NCBI RefSeq assembly: GCF_052065755.1
Contig: NZ_JBQHTK010000001.1
Location: 1-64,000 of the forward strand
DNA length: 64,000 nt
Source: Allocoprococcus sp004560705
Lineage (GTDB): Bacteria; Bacillota; Clostridia; Lachnospirales; Lachnospiraceae
Direction: 5' to 3'
Positions within the stretch are counted from its first letter, which is position 1; each line of letters starts with the position of its first letter. Positions 25,914-34,212 of the stretch are shown here, piece by piece. The position numbers were made by a program, and so were the translations under genes. The notes beneath the pieces were generated by a model that worked only from the letters and a program-made list of their open reading frames with translations, did not search any database and was not told where the DNA came from.

Positions 25914-26291
25914 ATGAATGAAGAAACCAAAAAGATCCAGAATGATAATGCAGAAATATTTGACAACGATTTTGAAGTAACCTGTGACGGTGATTTTCCT
26001 GATCTACCTTCGGACCTTGGAAATGATGCCTATAAAGATGTACTATCAAAGTTATCCGAACTGGATGATGAAGAGAGTATCGATTACCTGGAAGTAAATA
26101 AAACAAGAACCCTCCCATTTTCGAAAACGGTTCAGGATTACATGAAATCAGACAGCAAGACTTCCGATCCAGATCAGACATCGAAAAACAGCTCTGCCGG
26201 AAAACATTTTCTCAGCAACGAGTGGTTGTATGCCACTGTTTTTGTCGTTGTCCTTATCATTTTAGCTGCTCTTGCTTACATGATCCGCTGA
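25914..26291 (+). CDS. Unrecognised small acidic protein with a C-terminal membrane anchor
   Basis: A 125-residue protein I do not recognise. The first 95 residues are hydrophilic and strongly acidic (DNDFEVTCDGDFPDLPSDLG and similar) with no signal peptide. The last part (about 101-123) is one hydrophobic helix, YATVFVVVLIILAALAYMI, ending in a single Arg. This suggests a tail-anchored protein with its bulk in the cytoplasm. A very strong ribosome site (GGAGGAGG) and its own promoter and terminator support a real, well-expressed single gene. It sits between citrate synthase and the K+ uptake operon, with no obvious link to either. Confidence 0.8.
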   Translation: MNEETKKIQNDNAEIFDNDFEVTCDGDFPDLPSDLGNDAYKDVLSKLSELDDEESIDYLEVNKTRTLPFSKTVQDYMKSDSKTSDPDQTSKNSSAGKHFLSNEWLYATVFVVVLIILAALAYMIR

Positions 26292-26302
26292 TGCAAAAGA
26301 CA

Positions 26303-26343
26303 GAAAGTGCCATCTCTTTACCGGAGATTTCACTTTCATTTTA
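26303..26343 (+). terminator. Terminator of the small tail-anchored protein gene
   Basis: GAAAGTG/CACTTTC outer stem with an inner ATCTC/GAGAT stem is followed by ATTTTA. The T-run is weak. Confidence 0.6.
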
Positions 26344-26437
26344 GATTATTTATTAGAAACGTCTATCAGAATTGAATAAGATTTATCTCCTTTGATTGGA
26401 ATTCGTGATGCATCTTTTTATATTACAACTATAGCAC

Positions 26438-26462
26438 AAAATGCTCCGTATTGGAGCATTTT
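26438..26462. terminator. Hairpin after the kdpE-like gene, possible terminator
   Basis: A perfect 10-bp stem AAAATGCTCC/GGAGCATTTT has a 5-nt loop, about 50 nt past the kdpE-like stop on the minus strand. The stem ends in T4, so it may terminate the K+ operon. Confidence 0.6.
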
Positions 26463-26510
26463 GACATATTTCGATACTATACTACAAAAAAAGAGTTTTT
26501 TCGATACACG

Positions 26511-27203
26511 CTATCCCTTAAACCGATATCCAACTCCGACTTCTGTCAGAATAAACTGCGGATTTGTCGGCTCTTTCTCAATCTTTCTTCTCAGAGCCGC
26601 CATAAACACCCTGAGATTTCCTGACTCAACTCCTTGACTGCTTCCCCATATCTCACTCAGAATATACCGGTGTGTCAGAACCTTTCCCCGGTTTTCGATC
26701 AGAAGATTCAGGATCTTATATTCCAATGGCGTCAAATGCACTTCATCACCGTCAATCATGACCAGATGCTTTTCCCTATCCACCGTCAGGTAATCACATA
26801 CAAAAACAGGATCAGTTTCTTCCTGCTGCTGAACAGAACTTTTTCGAAGGCCAACCCGAATTCTCGCCATCAGCTCTCCCATATAAAATGGCTTTGTCAC
26901 ATAATCATCTGCCCCCATATCCAGTGCCTCAATCTTCTGCTGTTCTTCCTGACGGGCACTGACCACAATAATTGGAATCTGTGAGATCTCCCGGACTGCT
27001 TTCAGTACATCCATGCCGTCTCCATCCGGAAGTCCCAGATCAAGAATAACCATATCCGGACGATTTGCATAAAAAAGACTGATTGCCTCCTCAACCGTCT
27101 TGGCGATATAAAAGCCATAATTTTCTTTCTTTAGACTCATTGAAATAAAATTAATGATGTATTTATCATCCTCAACGAGTAAAATATGTCGTTTATCTTC
27201 CAT
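26511..27203 (-). CDS. kdpE: OmpR/KdpE-family response regulator
   Basis: A 230-residue regulator with an N-terminal receiver (acidic pair in LLVEDDKYI, phospho-acceptor Asp in MVILDLGLPDGDG, Lys in VTKPFYMGEL) and a C-terminal winged helix (HLTPLEYKILNLLIENRGKV, then VGVGYRFKG). KdpE regulators respond to K+ limitation or turgor. Its start overlaps the end of the histidine kinase gene by 11 nt, so the two form a coupled pair. The kdpFABC ATPase genes are absent here; the operon instead encodes Ktr-type uptake, which is the likely target. Confidence 0.9.
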   Translation of the reverse strand: MEDKRHILLVEDDKYIINFISMSLKKENYGFYIAKTVEEAISLFYANRPDMVILDLGLPDGDGMDVLKAVREISQIPIIVVSARQEEQQKIEALDMGADDYVTKPFYMGELMARIRVGLRKSSVQQQEETDPVFVCDYLTVDREKHLVMIDGDEVHLTPLEYKILNLLIENRGKVLTHRYILSEIWGSSQGVESGNLRVFMAALRRKIEKEPTNPQFILTEVGVGYRFKG

Positions 27204-28266
27204 CCGTATTCACCTGCTCTGCATTCAGCCAGAACACAAAACGTGCTCCGCCTTCCTTTCGGTTTTCTGCGTAAATTTCCCCTCCGTGTGCTTCAATAAC
27301 AGCACGACAAATAGCAAGCCCGAGACCGATGCCGCGTTTACCATCTTCTCTGCCTGCTCCCTGTGTAATAAATTCGTCGAAAATATTTGGTAGTATTTCT
27401 TCCGAAATTCCCTCTCCTTCATCCTCGACAGCAAAAAACATTTTTTCTTTTTCATAGGAAACCGTGATCCAAATCCGGTCTCCCTCAACTGTATGCTTCA
27501 TGGCGTTGTCAAGAAGATTAATGATCACCTGTACCATCATCCTTCCATCCATAGAGGCCACGACCAGTTCATCTGGCAGTTTTACTTCAAACTGCCTCTT
27601 ATCACGCAGGCCGATGACATGCGTTGCCGCCTCATAAATGATGTCATCCACTACTTCCGGCTGTTTTGTGATAAAGGACTGACCGCTCTCAATCTTAGTC
27701 ATACTCAGGATATTCTCCATCGTCTTCATAAGCCAGACTGCCTGCTCCTGTATCTCTCCCGCCAGTTCCTTTCTCATACCGGCATCCATTTCTTCCGCCT
27801 CAACCAAAAGTCCGGCATCCCCCAGAATGCCGGTAAGTGGTGTTCTGAAATCGTGTGAAATACTTCGAAGCATACTGCTCTTCAGCCGTTCTCGCTCCAT
27901 CTGCGCTTTTGTGTCTTCTGTGATCTTCATCTGTTTTCTGAAGCGCACCGTTAGAGTCGATGATATAAATGCCGCCACCAGAAAGAAGACCATCAACACA
28001 ACATCATTCTGATTCATAATCGCAAATGTATGTACAGGAATCGTAAAGAAATAATTGAACATCAATACACTAAGAACTGCAGCCAGTGCACCATAAAAAT
28101 ACCCGGTCGTACAGACTGTGACCAGAAGCACACCCACAATGTAGATCATGAGTACATTTTCTTTTCCGATTCCCGCTTCTGCAAGCACGATAGAAAATCC
28201 TGTAGCAAGCAGCAGGATTCCGATAGATCGCCCTGCATACTTTATTACTTCTTTTTTTCTATTCAT
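27193..28266 (-). CDS. Short KdpD-like sensor histidine kinase
   Basis: A 357-residue kinase corresponding to the C-terminal half of KdpD: four closely spaced membrane helices (DUF4118-like, about 12-105), HisKA with phospho-acceptor His138 in MLRSISHDFRTPLTG, then HATPase with N-box VIINLLDNAMKHT, G1 DEGEGISEEIL and G2 GKRGIGLGLAI. The roughly 400-residue cytoplasmic KdpD and Usp-like input domain of full KdpD (near 890 aa) is absent, so sensing must rely on the membrane part. It starts 5 nt after the ktrA stop and overlaps kdpE. Confidence 0.88.
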   Translation of the reverse strand: MNRKKEVIKYAGRSIGILLLATGFSIVLAEAGIGKENVLMIYIVGVLLVTVCTTGYFYGALAAVLSVLMFNYFFTIPVHTFAIMNQNDVVLMVFFLVAAFISSTLTVRFRKQMKITEDTKAQMERERLKSSMLRSISHDFRTPLTGILGDAGLLVEAEEMDAGMRKELAGEIQEQAVWLMKTMENILSMTKIESGQSFITKQPEVVDDIIYEAATHVIGLRDKRQFEVKLPDELVVASMDGRMMVQVIINLLDNAMKHTVEGDRIWITVSYEKEKMFFAVEDEGEGISEEILPNIFDEFITQGAGREDGKRGIGLGLAICRAVIEAHGGEIYAENRKEGGARFVFWLNAEQVNTDGR

Positions 28267-28271
28267 GCTTA

Positions 28272-28928
28272 CTATTTTCCCATACTGGCAAGTAACCTGT
28301 CAATATCTTTTGTAAGTCCGACCACCATTAAATGGTCATCTGCTTTCATAATGTAATCTGTTCTCGGCAATACAACCAGTTCACTTCCCGCACGAATACC
28401 GAAAATATTAACATGATATTTAGCCCGAATATTCGCTTCACCTATGGTATGTCCGATCCACTCTTTTTTAGGCTGAATCTCAAATATTGAATAATCCTTA
28501 CTGAGTTCAAAATAATCAAACACATGATTTGCACTGTATTTTACTGCCAGACGTTCTGCAATATCGCGGTCCGGATAAAACACCTCGTCCGCTCCGTTTC
28601 GTAGCAGGAATTTAGCATGAATATCCCGGTTTGCTTTACTGACCACATGTTTCGCCCCCAGCTCTTTCACCAGGCTGGTAATCTCCAGACTACTCTGAAA
28701 ATTAGAACCGATACATACAAAGCAAATATCAAAATTCCCGACTCCCAGACTTCTTAAAACCTCTTCATTTGTACAATCTCCCACTTTTACCGATGTCGCT
28801 ATGGAAAGAAGATCCTCTGTCTTTGCCTCATCCCGATCAATAATCATTACTTCATTACCAAGTTTTACCATATCCGCACACAGATGATGGCCAAATCTTC
28901 CCAATCCGATAATCAAAACCGATTTCAT
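28272..28928 (-). CDS. ktrA: K+ uptake regulatory subunit KtrA/TrkA (RCK)
   Basis: A cytosolic RCK protein that gates the K+ channel-like subunit in response to nucleotides. The 218-residue single-RCK form is KtrA-like rather than the tandem TrkA. The Rossmann signature is VLIIGLGRFGHHLCADM with the acidic ribose-binding residue in VMIIDRDEAKT. RCK_C occupies about 135-218 (GIRAGSELVVLPRTDYIMKA). AAGGAG precedes ATG at 28928. It follows ktrB by 21 nt. Confidence 0.92.
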   Translation of the reverse strand: MKSVLIIGLGRFGHHLCADMVKLGNEVMIIDRDEAKTEDLLSIATSVKVGDCTNEEVLRSLGVGNFDICFVCIGSNFQSSLEITSLVKELGAKHVVSKANRDIHAKFLLRNGADEVFYPDRDIAERLAVKYSANHVFDYFELSKDYSIFEIQPKKEWIGHTIGEANIRAKYHVNIFGIRAGSELVVLPRTDYIMKADDHLMVVGLTKDIDRLLASMGK

Positions 28929-28949
28929 ATTCCCTTCTCCTTTTCCCCA

Positions 28950-30293
28950 TTATCCAATCGTAATCTGTTCCACCGGAAGTTTCACCGGTGCATCATGTTT
29001 ATGTCCTCTCAGTGACAGTGCAAATGTCAGACTGCCGATTCTTCCGCAGAACATCAGAAAAATAAGTACCAGTCTGGAACTCTGGCACACCCCTCTGGTA
29101 ATACCGGTCGACATTCCTACGGTTCCAATTGCCGAAAGCACTTCAAACAGTGCCTCTGAAAAAGCAAATACCGGCTGTCTCGCCATAATATACGTCACTG
29201 CTATGATTGAAAGAAACAAATTAGTACAAAGAACGACACTGGCTTTGCGGATCGCCCCATCATCCAATCGTCTGTTAAAAACATTACATCCTGATTCCTG
29301 ACGGAGATTTGCCCGAACAAACACCAACAGTACCACAAGGGTCGATGTCTTGATTCCGCCTGCTGTGGATCCCGGACTTCCTCCGATAAACATCAGCACC
29401 ATCGTCACAAACCTGCTTCCTTCGGTCAACGCCCCCGTATCTGTTGTATTAAATCCGGCAGTACGCGCTGTGATCGAATTAAAAAAAGAACACCAGATCT
29501 GTTCTCCCAAGGGAATCCCGCTCAATACATTATGACGCTCCATTATGAAAAACAATACTGCGCCTGTCAAAATCAAAGCGACTGTTGTAGAAATTACAAT
29601 TTTTGTATGTAAACGAAATCGTTTCCACTCAAACTTATGGACTGACAAATCATCCCATACAAAGAATCCGATTCCTCCGACTACGATCAGTGTCATAACC
29701 GTTAGGTTGACAAGCCAGTCGCCTGAGTATCTGGTCAGAGAATTATATGCTCCCGTGCACCCCATCAGATCAAATCCGGCATTACAAAACGCCGAAACCG
29801 AATGAAAGATTCCATACCAGATTCCACGCCAGACCCCAAATTCCGGCACAAAACGAATCATAAGGATGAGTGCTCCGGCTATTTCAAAAAATGCAGTTCC
29901 TTTGATTATTTTCTTGGCAAGCTTAACGATTCCTCCAATCTGCAGGCTGTTGATACTTTCCTGCAAGATTCCCCTTGTTCTCAACCCGATCTTTCTCCGG
30001 AGCAGAATCGCCATATAAACACCCAATGTCATAAATCCCATACCACCAATCTGGATCAGGATAAGGATGATCACTTGTCCGAAAAGCGACCAGTGCTGCC
30101 AGGTATCAACCACCACAAGCCCTGTCACACATGCAGCAGAGGTCGATGTAAACAGTGAGTCCGCAAATGATGTCCATACTGCATCCCGCGAAGAAACCGG
30201 GAGCATCAACAAAATGCTCCCAGCCAGAATAATCAACATATATCCAAACACAATCATCTGTGTCTGCGTCAACTTTTTATAAAAAAACTTCAT
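28950..30293 (-). CDS. ktrB: K+ uptake pore subunit KtrB/TrkH
   Basis: A 447-residue membrane protein that moves K+ driven by the membrane potential or Na+. Four MPM repeats are visible through their filter loops: SAACVTGLVVVDTW, HSVSAFCNAGFDLMG, TARTAGFNTTD and SAIGTVGMSTGI, each with the conserved Gly. The length matches KtrB. Its ATG overlaps the TGA stop of an upstream 47-codon membrane peptide, indicating translational coupling. Downstream come ktrA and a Kdp-type two-component system. Confidence 0.93.
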   Translation of the reverse strand: MKFFYKKLTQTQMIVFGYMLIILAGSILLMLPVSSRDAVWTSFADSLFTSTSAACVTGLVVVDTWQHWSLFGQVIILILIQIGGMGFMTLGVYMAILLRRKIGLRTRGILQESINSLQIGGIVKLAKKIIKGTAFFEIAGALILMIRFVPEFGVWRGIWYGIFHSVSAFCNAGFDLMGCTGAYNSLTRYSGDWLVNLTVMTLIVVGGIGFFVWDDLSVHKFEWKRFRLHTKIVISTTVALILTGAVLFFIMERHNVLSGIPLGEQIWCSFFNSITARTAGFNTTDTGALTEGSRFVTMVLMFIGGSPGSTAGGIKTSTLVVLLVFVRANLRQESGCNVFNRRLDDGAIRKASVVLCTNLFLSIIAVTYIMARQPVFAFSEALFEVLSAIGTVGMSTGITRGVCQSSRLVLIFLMFCGRIGSLTFALSLRGHKHDAPVKLPVEQITIG

Positions 30294-30433
30294 TGTATTT
30301 CTTCCCCTTGCGTATTCTCTTTCTCTTTCAGCGTATCAAGAAATGAATCCAGCTTTTTCATCAGACGCATTCCAAAAAAGAAAAGAAATCCTGCCAGCAG
30401 AAGAACCACAGCAACAGCAATTACCGGAAACAT
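30290..30433 (-). CDS. 47-aa single-pass membrane peptide coupled to ktrB
   Basis: A short gene easily missed. It reads MFPVIAVAVVLLLAGFLFFF, then GMRLMKKLDSFLDTLKEKEN and a short polar tail ending in Gln. One membrane helix (about 3-22) precedes a basic then charged cytoplasmic tail. The TGA stop overlaps the ktrB ATG (bases 30291-30292 shared), and GTGAGAG lies just before its own ATG. Position and topology recall KdpF, the small lipid-like subunit of the Kdp ATPase, though no sequence relation can be claimed. It is probably the first gene of the K+ operon and may act as an accessory subunit or only couple translation. Confidence 0.7.
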   Translation of the reverse strand: MFPVIAVAVVLLLAGFLFFFGMRLMKKLDSFLDTLKEKENTQGEEIQ

Positions 30434-30681
30434 ACTCTCACCGCCCCAACTTCACTCACTTATAACCAGTATTTCCCGAATAACAGGTTACATACATGAT
30501 ACACTGCCATGTGTTAAGATTGTGAAAAGATTCTTCGGAATGCGTTAATTTTATGTTGGTAATCATTCTATATTGCATTAAGACAATCTGTATTTTCATC
30601 CACAGCAACAGCCTTGACTAGCCTTTTTATTAATCGTATAATAAAATTCAAGAACCAGTAAAACAGAAGGGACGAAATACT
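30434..30681. other. Divergent intergenic region of the K+ operon and pepT
   Basis: It holds the clear pepT promoter near its right end. For the minus-strand K+ operon only weak AT-rich -10-like sequences are seen and no consensus -35, so its promoter may need an activator. No riboswitch resembling ydaO/c-di-AMP could be recognised by eye. Confidence 0.4.
30614..30642 (+). promoter_or_regulatory. pepT promoter
   Basis: TTGACT (30614-30619) and TATAAT (30637-30642) are spaced by 17 bp, 39 nt before the ATG. Confidence 0.82.
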
Positions 30682-31899
30682 ATGAGAGCTTATGAAAGAT
30701 TTTTAACCTACGCTGCGATCCGCACACCCAGTGATGAAAACAGCACAACTTCTCCTTCCAGCAAATGTCAGTTTGAGCTGGCAGATCTGTTGAAAGATGA
30801 AATGCTTGCAATCGGCATTGCGGATGCCCACGTAACTGAATACTGCTATGTTTACGGCACGATTCCCGCGACACCGGGTCTGGAGAGCAAACCTAAGATC
30901 GGCTTTATTGCACATATGGATACTGTTTCCGATTACTGTGATCACGATATCAAACCGATTGTACATGAAAACTATTACGGAGGTGATCTGGCGCTCGGGA
31001 CCAGCGGACGTACGCTGTCTGTTAAAGATTTTCCTCATTTACCTTCGCTGAAAGGTCGCACCCTGATCACAACAGACGGCACAACCGTACTTGGCGCGGA
31101 TGACAAAGCGGGCATTGCAGAGATTATGACCATGGCTGAGCGCCTGATCAAAGAAAATATTCCTCACGGAACCATCTGTATCGCATTTACCCCCGATGAG
31201 GAAGTCGGTGCCGGAACTGCACATTTTGATGTAGAAAAATTCGGAGCCGATTTTGCCTACACACTGGACGGAGATTCCGAAGGCGAGATTCAATATGAAA
31301 ATTTCAATGCATGCAAAGCCGATTTTGAAATCACCGGTTTTGGCGTCCATCCCGGATCCAGCAAGGACACCATGATCAATGCATGCCTTGTTGCCATGGA
31401 GATCAACCAGATGCTTCCAGGATGCGAAACCCCGCGCGGAACAGAAGATTACGAGGGCTTCTTCCATCTTACAAACATGTCCGGTGATGTTACGAGCGCA
31501 GAACTTCATTACATTATTCGCGATCACGATAAGGACTACTTTGAGATGCGCAAAAATACCCTTCGTCTGATCGAGAAGGATCTGAACGCCAAATGGGGCG
31601 AGGGAACCGTCAAACTGACCATTACCGAACAGTATAAAAATATGTCCGAAATCATTGCAGGCTGCATGCACTTAATTGAAAATGCAAAACAAGCATGTGT
31701 AAATGCGAATGTTGCCCCGCAGATTCTCCCGATCCGGGGCGGCACAGACGGCTGCCAGCTCAGCTTCAAAGGCCTGCCGTGCCCGAACCTTGGAACCGGC
31801 GGTCATGCATATCACGGACCATATGAGCACATTACCGTAGAAGGTATGGATCAAGCGACCGACATTGTATTAGAACTTGTTAAGATTTATGCAAAATAG
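30682..31899 (+). CDS. pepT: Peptidase T (tripeptide aminopeptidase)
   Basis: An M20B zinc metallopeptidase cleaving the N-terminal residue from tripeptides in the cytoplasm. The 405 residues are the family length. Metal and catalytic motifs are IGFIAHMDTVSDY, VLGADDKAGIAEIM, FTPDEEVGAGTAHFD and PIRGGTDGCQLSFKGLPCPN, with the C-terminal LGTGGHAYHGPYEHI holding the last His ligand. AGAAGGGA precedes ATG at 30682. It is monocistronic with its own promoter and terminator. Confidence 0.96.
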   Translation: MRAYERFLTYAAIRTPSDENSTTSPSSKCQFELADLLKDEMLAIGIADAHVTEYCYVYGTIPATPGLESKPKIGFIAHMDTVSDYCDHDIKPIVHENYYGGDLALGTSGRTLSVKDFPHLPSLKGRTLITTDGTTVLGADDKAGIAEIMTMAERLIKENIPHGTICIAFTPDEEVGAGTAHFDVEKFGADFAYTLDGDSEGEIQYENFNACKADFEITGFGVHPGSSKDTMINACLVAMEINQMLPGCETPRGTEDYEGFFHLTNMSGDVTSAELHYIIRDHDKDYFEMRKNTLRLIEKDLNAKWGEGTVKLTITEQYKNMSEIIAGCMHLIENAKQACVNANVAPQILPIRGGTDGCQLSFKGLPCPNLGTGGHAYHGPYEHITVEGMDQATDIVLELVKIYAK

Positions 31900-31907
31900 G
31901 AACAGCG

Positions 31908-31935
31908 AAAACGCGCCATCATCGGCGCGTTTTTC
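31908..31935. terminator. Terminator after pepT, possibly bidirectional
   Basis: AAAACGCGCC pairs with GGCGCGTTTT around a 6-nt loop and continues into TTTTTC. The A-run on the other side allows use by the convergent dehydrogenase gene. Confidence 0.88.
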
Positions 31936-31949
31936 TTAATATATATTCC

Positions 31950-32897
31950 TTAACGTATTTCCATTTCGTTCTGCCATTCCCTGATCTGTCCGAGAATAAT
32001 ATTCATCAGTTTCGTCCGCGCTTCCACACTGGCCCATGCCACATGCGGCGTGATCAGAAGCTTCCGGCTGTCCTTGATCTTGAGAAGCGGATTATTTTCA
32101 CTCATCGGTTCTTTGCAGAGCACATCCAGTCCTGCCGCAGCAATCTCCTCATTTTCCAGAGCATCGCACAAATCCTGTTCCCTCACGATCGGCCCACGCC
32201 CCAGATTCAGAAAAATGCTGCTCTTTTTCATCTTCCGGAATGCCTCTGCATCCATAAGCCCCTCCGTATATTCATTTAAAGGCGCATGTACTGAAACAAT
32301 ATCCGATTCCCCAAGAAGCGTTTCAAAATCAACCTGATGATAGCCTTCCTGAGGAGCGGCACCGGAAGGTGAACAATAGATAACCCTCGCCCCGAAGGCC
32401 TCCGCGATCCCGGCCACTCTTCTTCCGATATTTCCCAGACCGATGATTCCCCACGTCTTTCCCGAAATCTCATGGAAATGCTCCGCAAAATGTGTAAAGA
32501 TCGTGTCATTCACATAGCGTTCTTCCTTCACGTAATCGTCGTAATACCGCATCTTTTCCAGCAGATAAAGAAGCATCGCAAATGTATGCTGCGCCACCGT
32601 CTCCGTAGAATATCCGGCCACATTTCTCCAGGCTATTCCTCGCTTTTCCAGGTACTCCTTATCCAGATTATTGGTTCCTGTCGCTGTCACGCAGACCAGT
32701 TTCAATTTCTCAGCTTCACCGATGGTCTGCTCATTGATCTGCACTTTGTTCAGAATGATCACATCCGCATCCCGAACCCGGTCAGGCACCTCTTCCGATT
32801 TAGTAAAACCATATTTTACAACTTCACCCAATGCATCATAACTGGATAAATCAATGTCATCTCCTATTGTTTTTACGTCCAGAAATACGATTTTCAT
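31950..32897 (-). CDS. D-2-hydroxyacid dehydrogenase (NAD-dependent)
   Basis: A 315-residue dehydrogenase of the D-isomer-specific 2-hydroxyacid family. The NAD motif is GIIGLGNIGRRVAGIAEAFG. The catalytic set is Arg in SVHAPLNEYT...LGRGPIV context, Glu in DVLCKEPM and His in ITPHVAWAS. GYSTETVAQHTFAMLL is typical of the hydroxypyruvate/glycerate reductase-like branch, but the substrate is not certain. ATG at 32897 has AGGAGG 10 nt upstream; a TTG two codons earlier is an alternative. A 9-bp palindrome lies just upstream. Confidence 0.9.
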   Translation of the reverse strand: MKIVFLDVKTIGDDIDLSSYDALGEVVKYGFTKSEEVPDRVRDADVIILNKVQINEQTIGEAEKLKLVCVTATGTNNLDKEYLEKRGIAWRNVAGYSTETVAQHTFAMLLYLLEKMRYYDDYVKEERYVNDTIFTHFAEHFHEISGKTWGIIGLGNIGRRVAGIAEAFGARVIYCSPSGAAPQEGYHQVDFETLLGESDIVSVHAPLNEYTEGLMDAEAFRKMKKSSIFLNLGRGPIVREQDLCDALENEEIAAAGLDVLCKEPMSENNPLLKIKDSRKLLITPHVAWASVEARTKLMNIILGQIREWQNEMEIR

Positions 32898-32931
32898 ATT
32901 CAAGTTTCCTCCTGCAATCTTTCTTTATCCT

Positions 32932-32954
32932 GTTACTATACTTATTATAGTAAC
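32932..32954. promoter_or_regulatory. Operator-like palindrome upstream of the dehydrogenase gene
   Basis: GTTACTATA - 5 bp - TATAGTAAC is a perfect 9-bp inverted repeat. On the minus strand it contains a TATAAT-like -10 for the dehydrogenase gene, whose -35 region is poor. This suggests a regulated promoter. The regulator is unknown. Confidence 0.55.
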
Positions 32955-32974
32955 ACATTTTCCTGTCGGAAGTG

Positions 32975-33004
32975 TTGACATTTTCACATTTTTGATTGTA
33001 TAAT
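32975..33004 (+). promoter_or_regulatory. Promoter of the YitT-family gene
   Basis: TTGACA (32975-32980) and TATAAT (32999-33004) are both perfect, with an 18-bp spacer. The leader is about 130 nt; a second TGATATAAT extended -10 lies inside it near 33050. Confidence 0.75.
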
Positions 33005-33142
33005 TGAGTCAATAAGAGCATTTGCGGATTATATTTTCCCTCTGGGGTCATGATATAATTTGCAGATGTTTTTTTTGGTTATAATCTAAATATACCTCGG
33101 AATATTCCCTTCATTCCAGGTGTTTGCATAGGAGGAATTGTC

Positions 33143-34000
33143 ATGAATAAAAAGAAAAACATGAATCTCGCCATTGATATTCTGGTGGATATCGTCGGAG
33201 GTATTTTGATCGCAATCGGGGTTTATAATTTCGCCGCTGCCGCCAAATTTCCCATGGTAGGTTTCAACGGGATCGCACTGATCTTCTATCATCTTTTCGG
33301 CTGGCCGATCGGTACAACTGCTTTGCTGCTCAACATCCCTGTTGCCTTATTTACCTTCCGTATCCTGGGACGAAGTTTTTTCCTTCGTTCGGTTCGTACT
33401 ATTTTTATTACTTCATTTATTATCGATGCTATTGCGCCCCTGTTTCCGATCTACACCGGTGACCGGCTTCTGGCAGCCATCTGCTGTGGTGTCCTTTCCG
33501 GACTGGGCTACGCCATGATCTACATGCGGGACTCTTCCACCGGTGGCTCTGACTTCATTACGATGTCCATCCGGGTACTGAATCCTCACCTGACGATCGG
33601 CAACATTACATTCGCCATGGACGCATTCATCGTACTTCTGGGAACCGTTCTCGTATCCAGAGACATGGACAGCCTGATCTACGGTGTAATCGTGAGTTAC
33701 CTGATGTCTATCGTTGTAGATAAGACCATGTATGGTATCGACCGTGGAAAAGTTACTCTGATCGTAACCGAACACGGCCCGGAAGTGTGCGCGAAAATCG
33801 ATGAAATCCTTGGCCGCGGCTCCACGATCCTCAAGGGAATCGGAAGCTATTCCAAACATCAAAAAGATGTGGTCATGTGCGCATGCAATAATAAACAAAT
33901 GTACGGGATTCGTAAGCTCGTAAAAGAAATTGATAAAAAGGCATTTCTGGTGATCATGGAATCAAATGAAGTGGTGGGGGAAGGATTTAAGGAAGAGTAG
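33143..34000 (+). CDS. YitT-family membrane protein (DUF161/DUF2179)
   Basis: A 285-residue protein. The first 200 residues hold five or six membrane helices with the YitT signatures AAAAKFPMVGFNGIALIFYH and YMRDSSTGGSDFI. The last 80 residues form the cytoplasmic DUF2179 domain (GKVTLIVTEHGPEVCAKIDE, RGSTILKGIGSYS, RKLVKEIDKKAFLVIME). Function of the family is not established; the fold suggests a transporter with a ligand-binding tail. AGGAGG precedes ATG at 33143. It is followed by a long palindrome that may serve as terminator. Confidence 0.9.
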   Translation: MNKKKNMNLAIDILVDIVGGILIAIGVYNFAAAAKFPMVGFNGIALIFYHLFGWPIGTTALLLNIPVALFTFRILGRSFFLRSVRTIFITSFIIDAIAPLFPIYTGDRLLAAICCGVLSGLGYAMIYMRDSSTGGSDFITMSIRVLNPHLTIGNITFAMDAFIVLLGTVLVSRDMDSLIYGVIVSYLMSIVVDKTMYGIDRGKVTLIVTEHGPEVCAKIDEILGRGSTILKGIGSYSKHQKDVVMCACNNKQMYGIRKLVKEIDKKAFLVIMESNEVVGEGFKEE

Positions 34001-34034
34001 GTAAAATTGGAATGGGGTGGAAGATCTGGGGTCC

Positions 34035-34212
34035 GCGGCAAAGAGAGGGGGCAATCGCTGCGACGTTCCGGCGCCTGCGACTCCATGTGCCAATCTGTAA
34101 GGAAAACCGGCAGTCGGGGGACGCCCCTCCTGCCGGTTTTTCTAACATCTTGGCTCATGTATTCTCCGGTCGCTTCCACTTAACCTCCGCGATTGCCCCC
34201 TCTCTTTGCCGC
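34035..34212. repeat. 178-bp long imperfect palindrome (element A)
   Basis: The outer arms, 34035-34058 and 34189-34212, are perfect 24-bp inverted repeats. After an internal mismatch region, pairing resumes (CATG-GCCAA-TGT-AG-AAAACCGGCAG, with scattered mismatches) and closes in a GGGG/CCCC hairpin. The whole block can fold into one long hairpin or be extruded as a cruciform. GC-rich, unlike its neighbours. No protein is encoded. It shares the string GGAGGTTAAG with element B. It could be a MITE-like or REP-like repeat. Confidence 0.8.
34103..34141 (+). terminator. Terminator-like tip of palindrome A (end of the YitT-family gene)
   Basis: AAAACCGGCAG pairs with CTGCCGGTTTT, with an inner GGGG/CCCC helix, followed by TTTC. 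It would end the YitT-family transcript about 100 nt past its stop. Confidence 0.8.
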
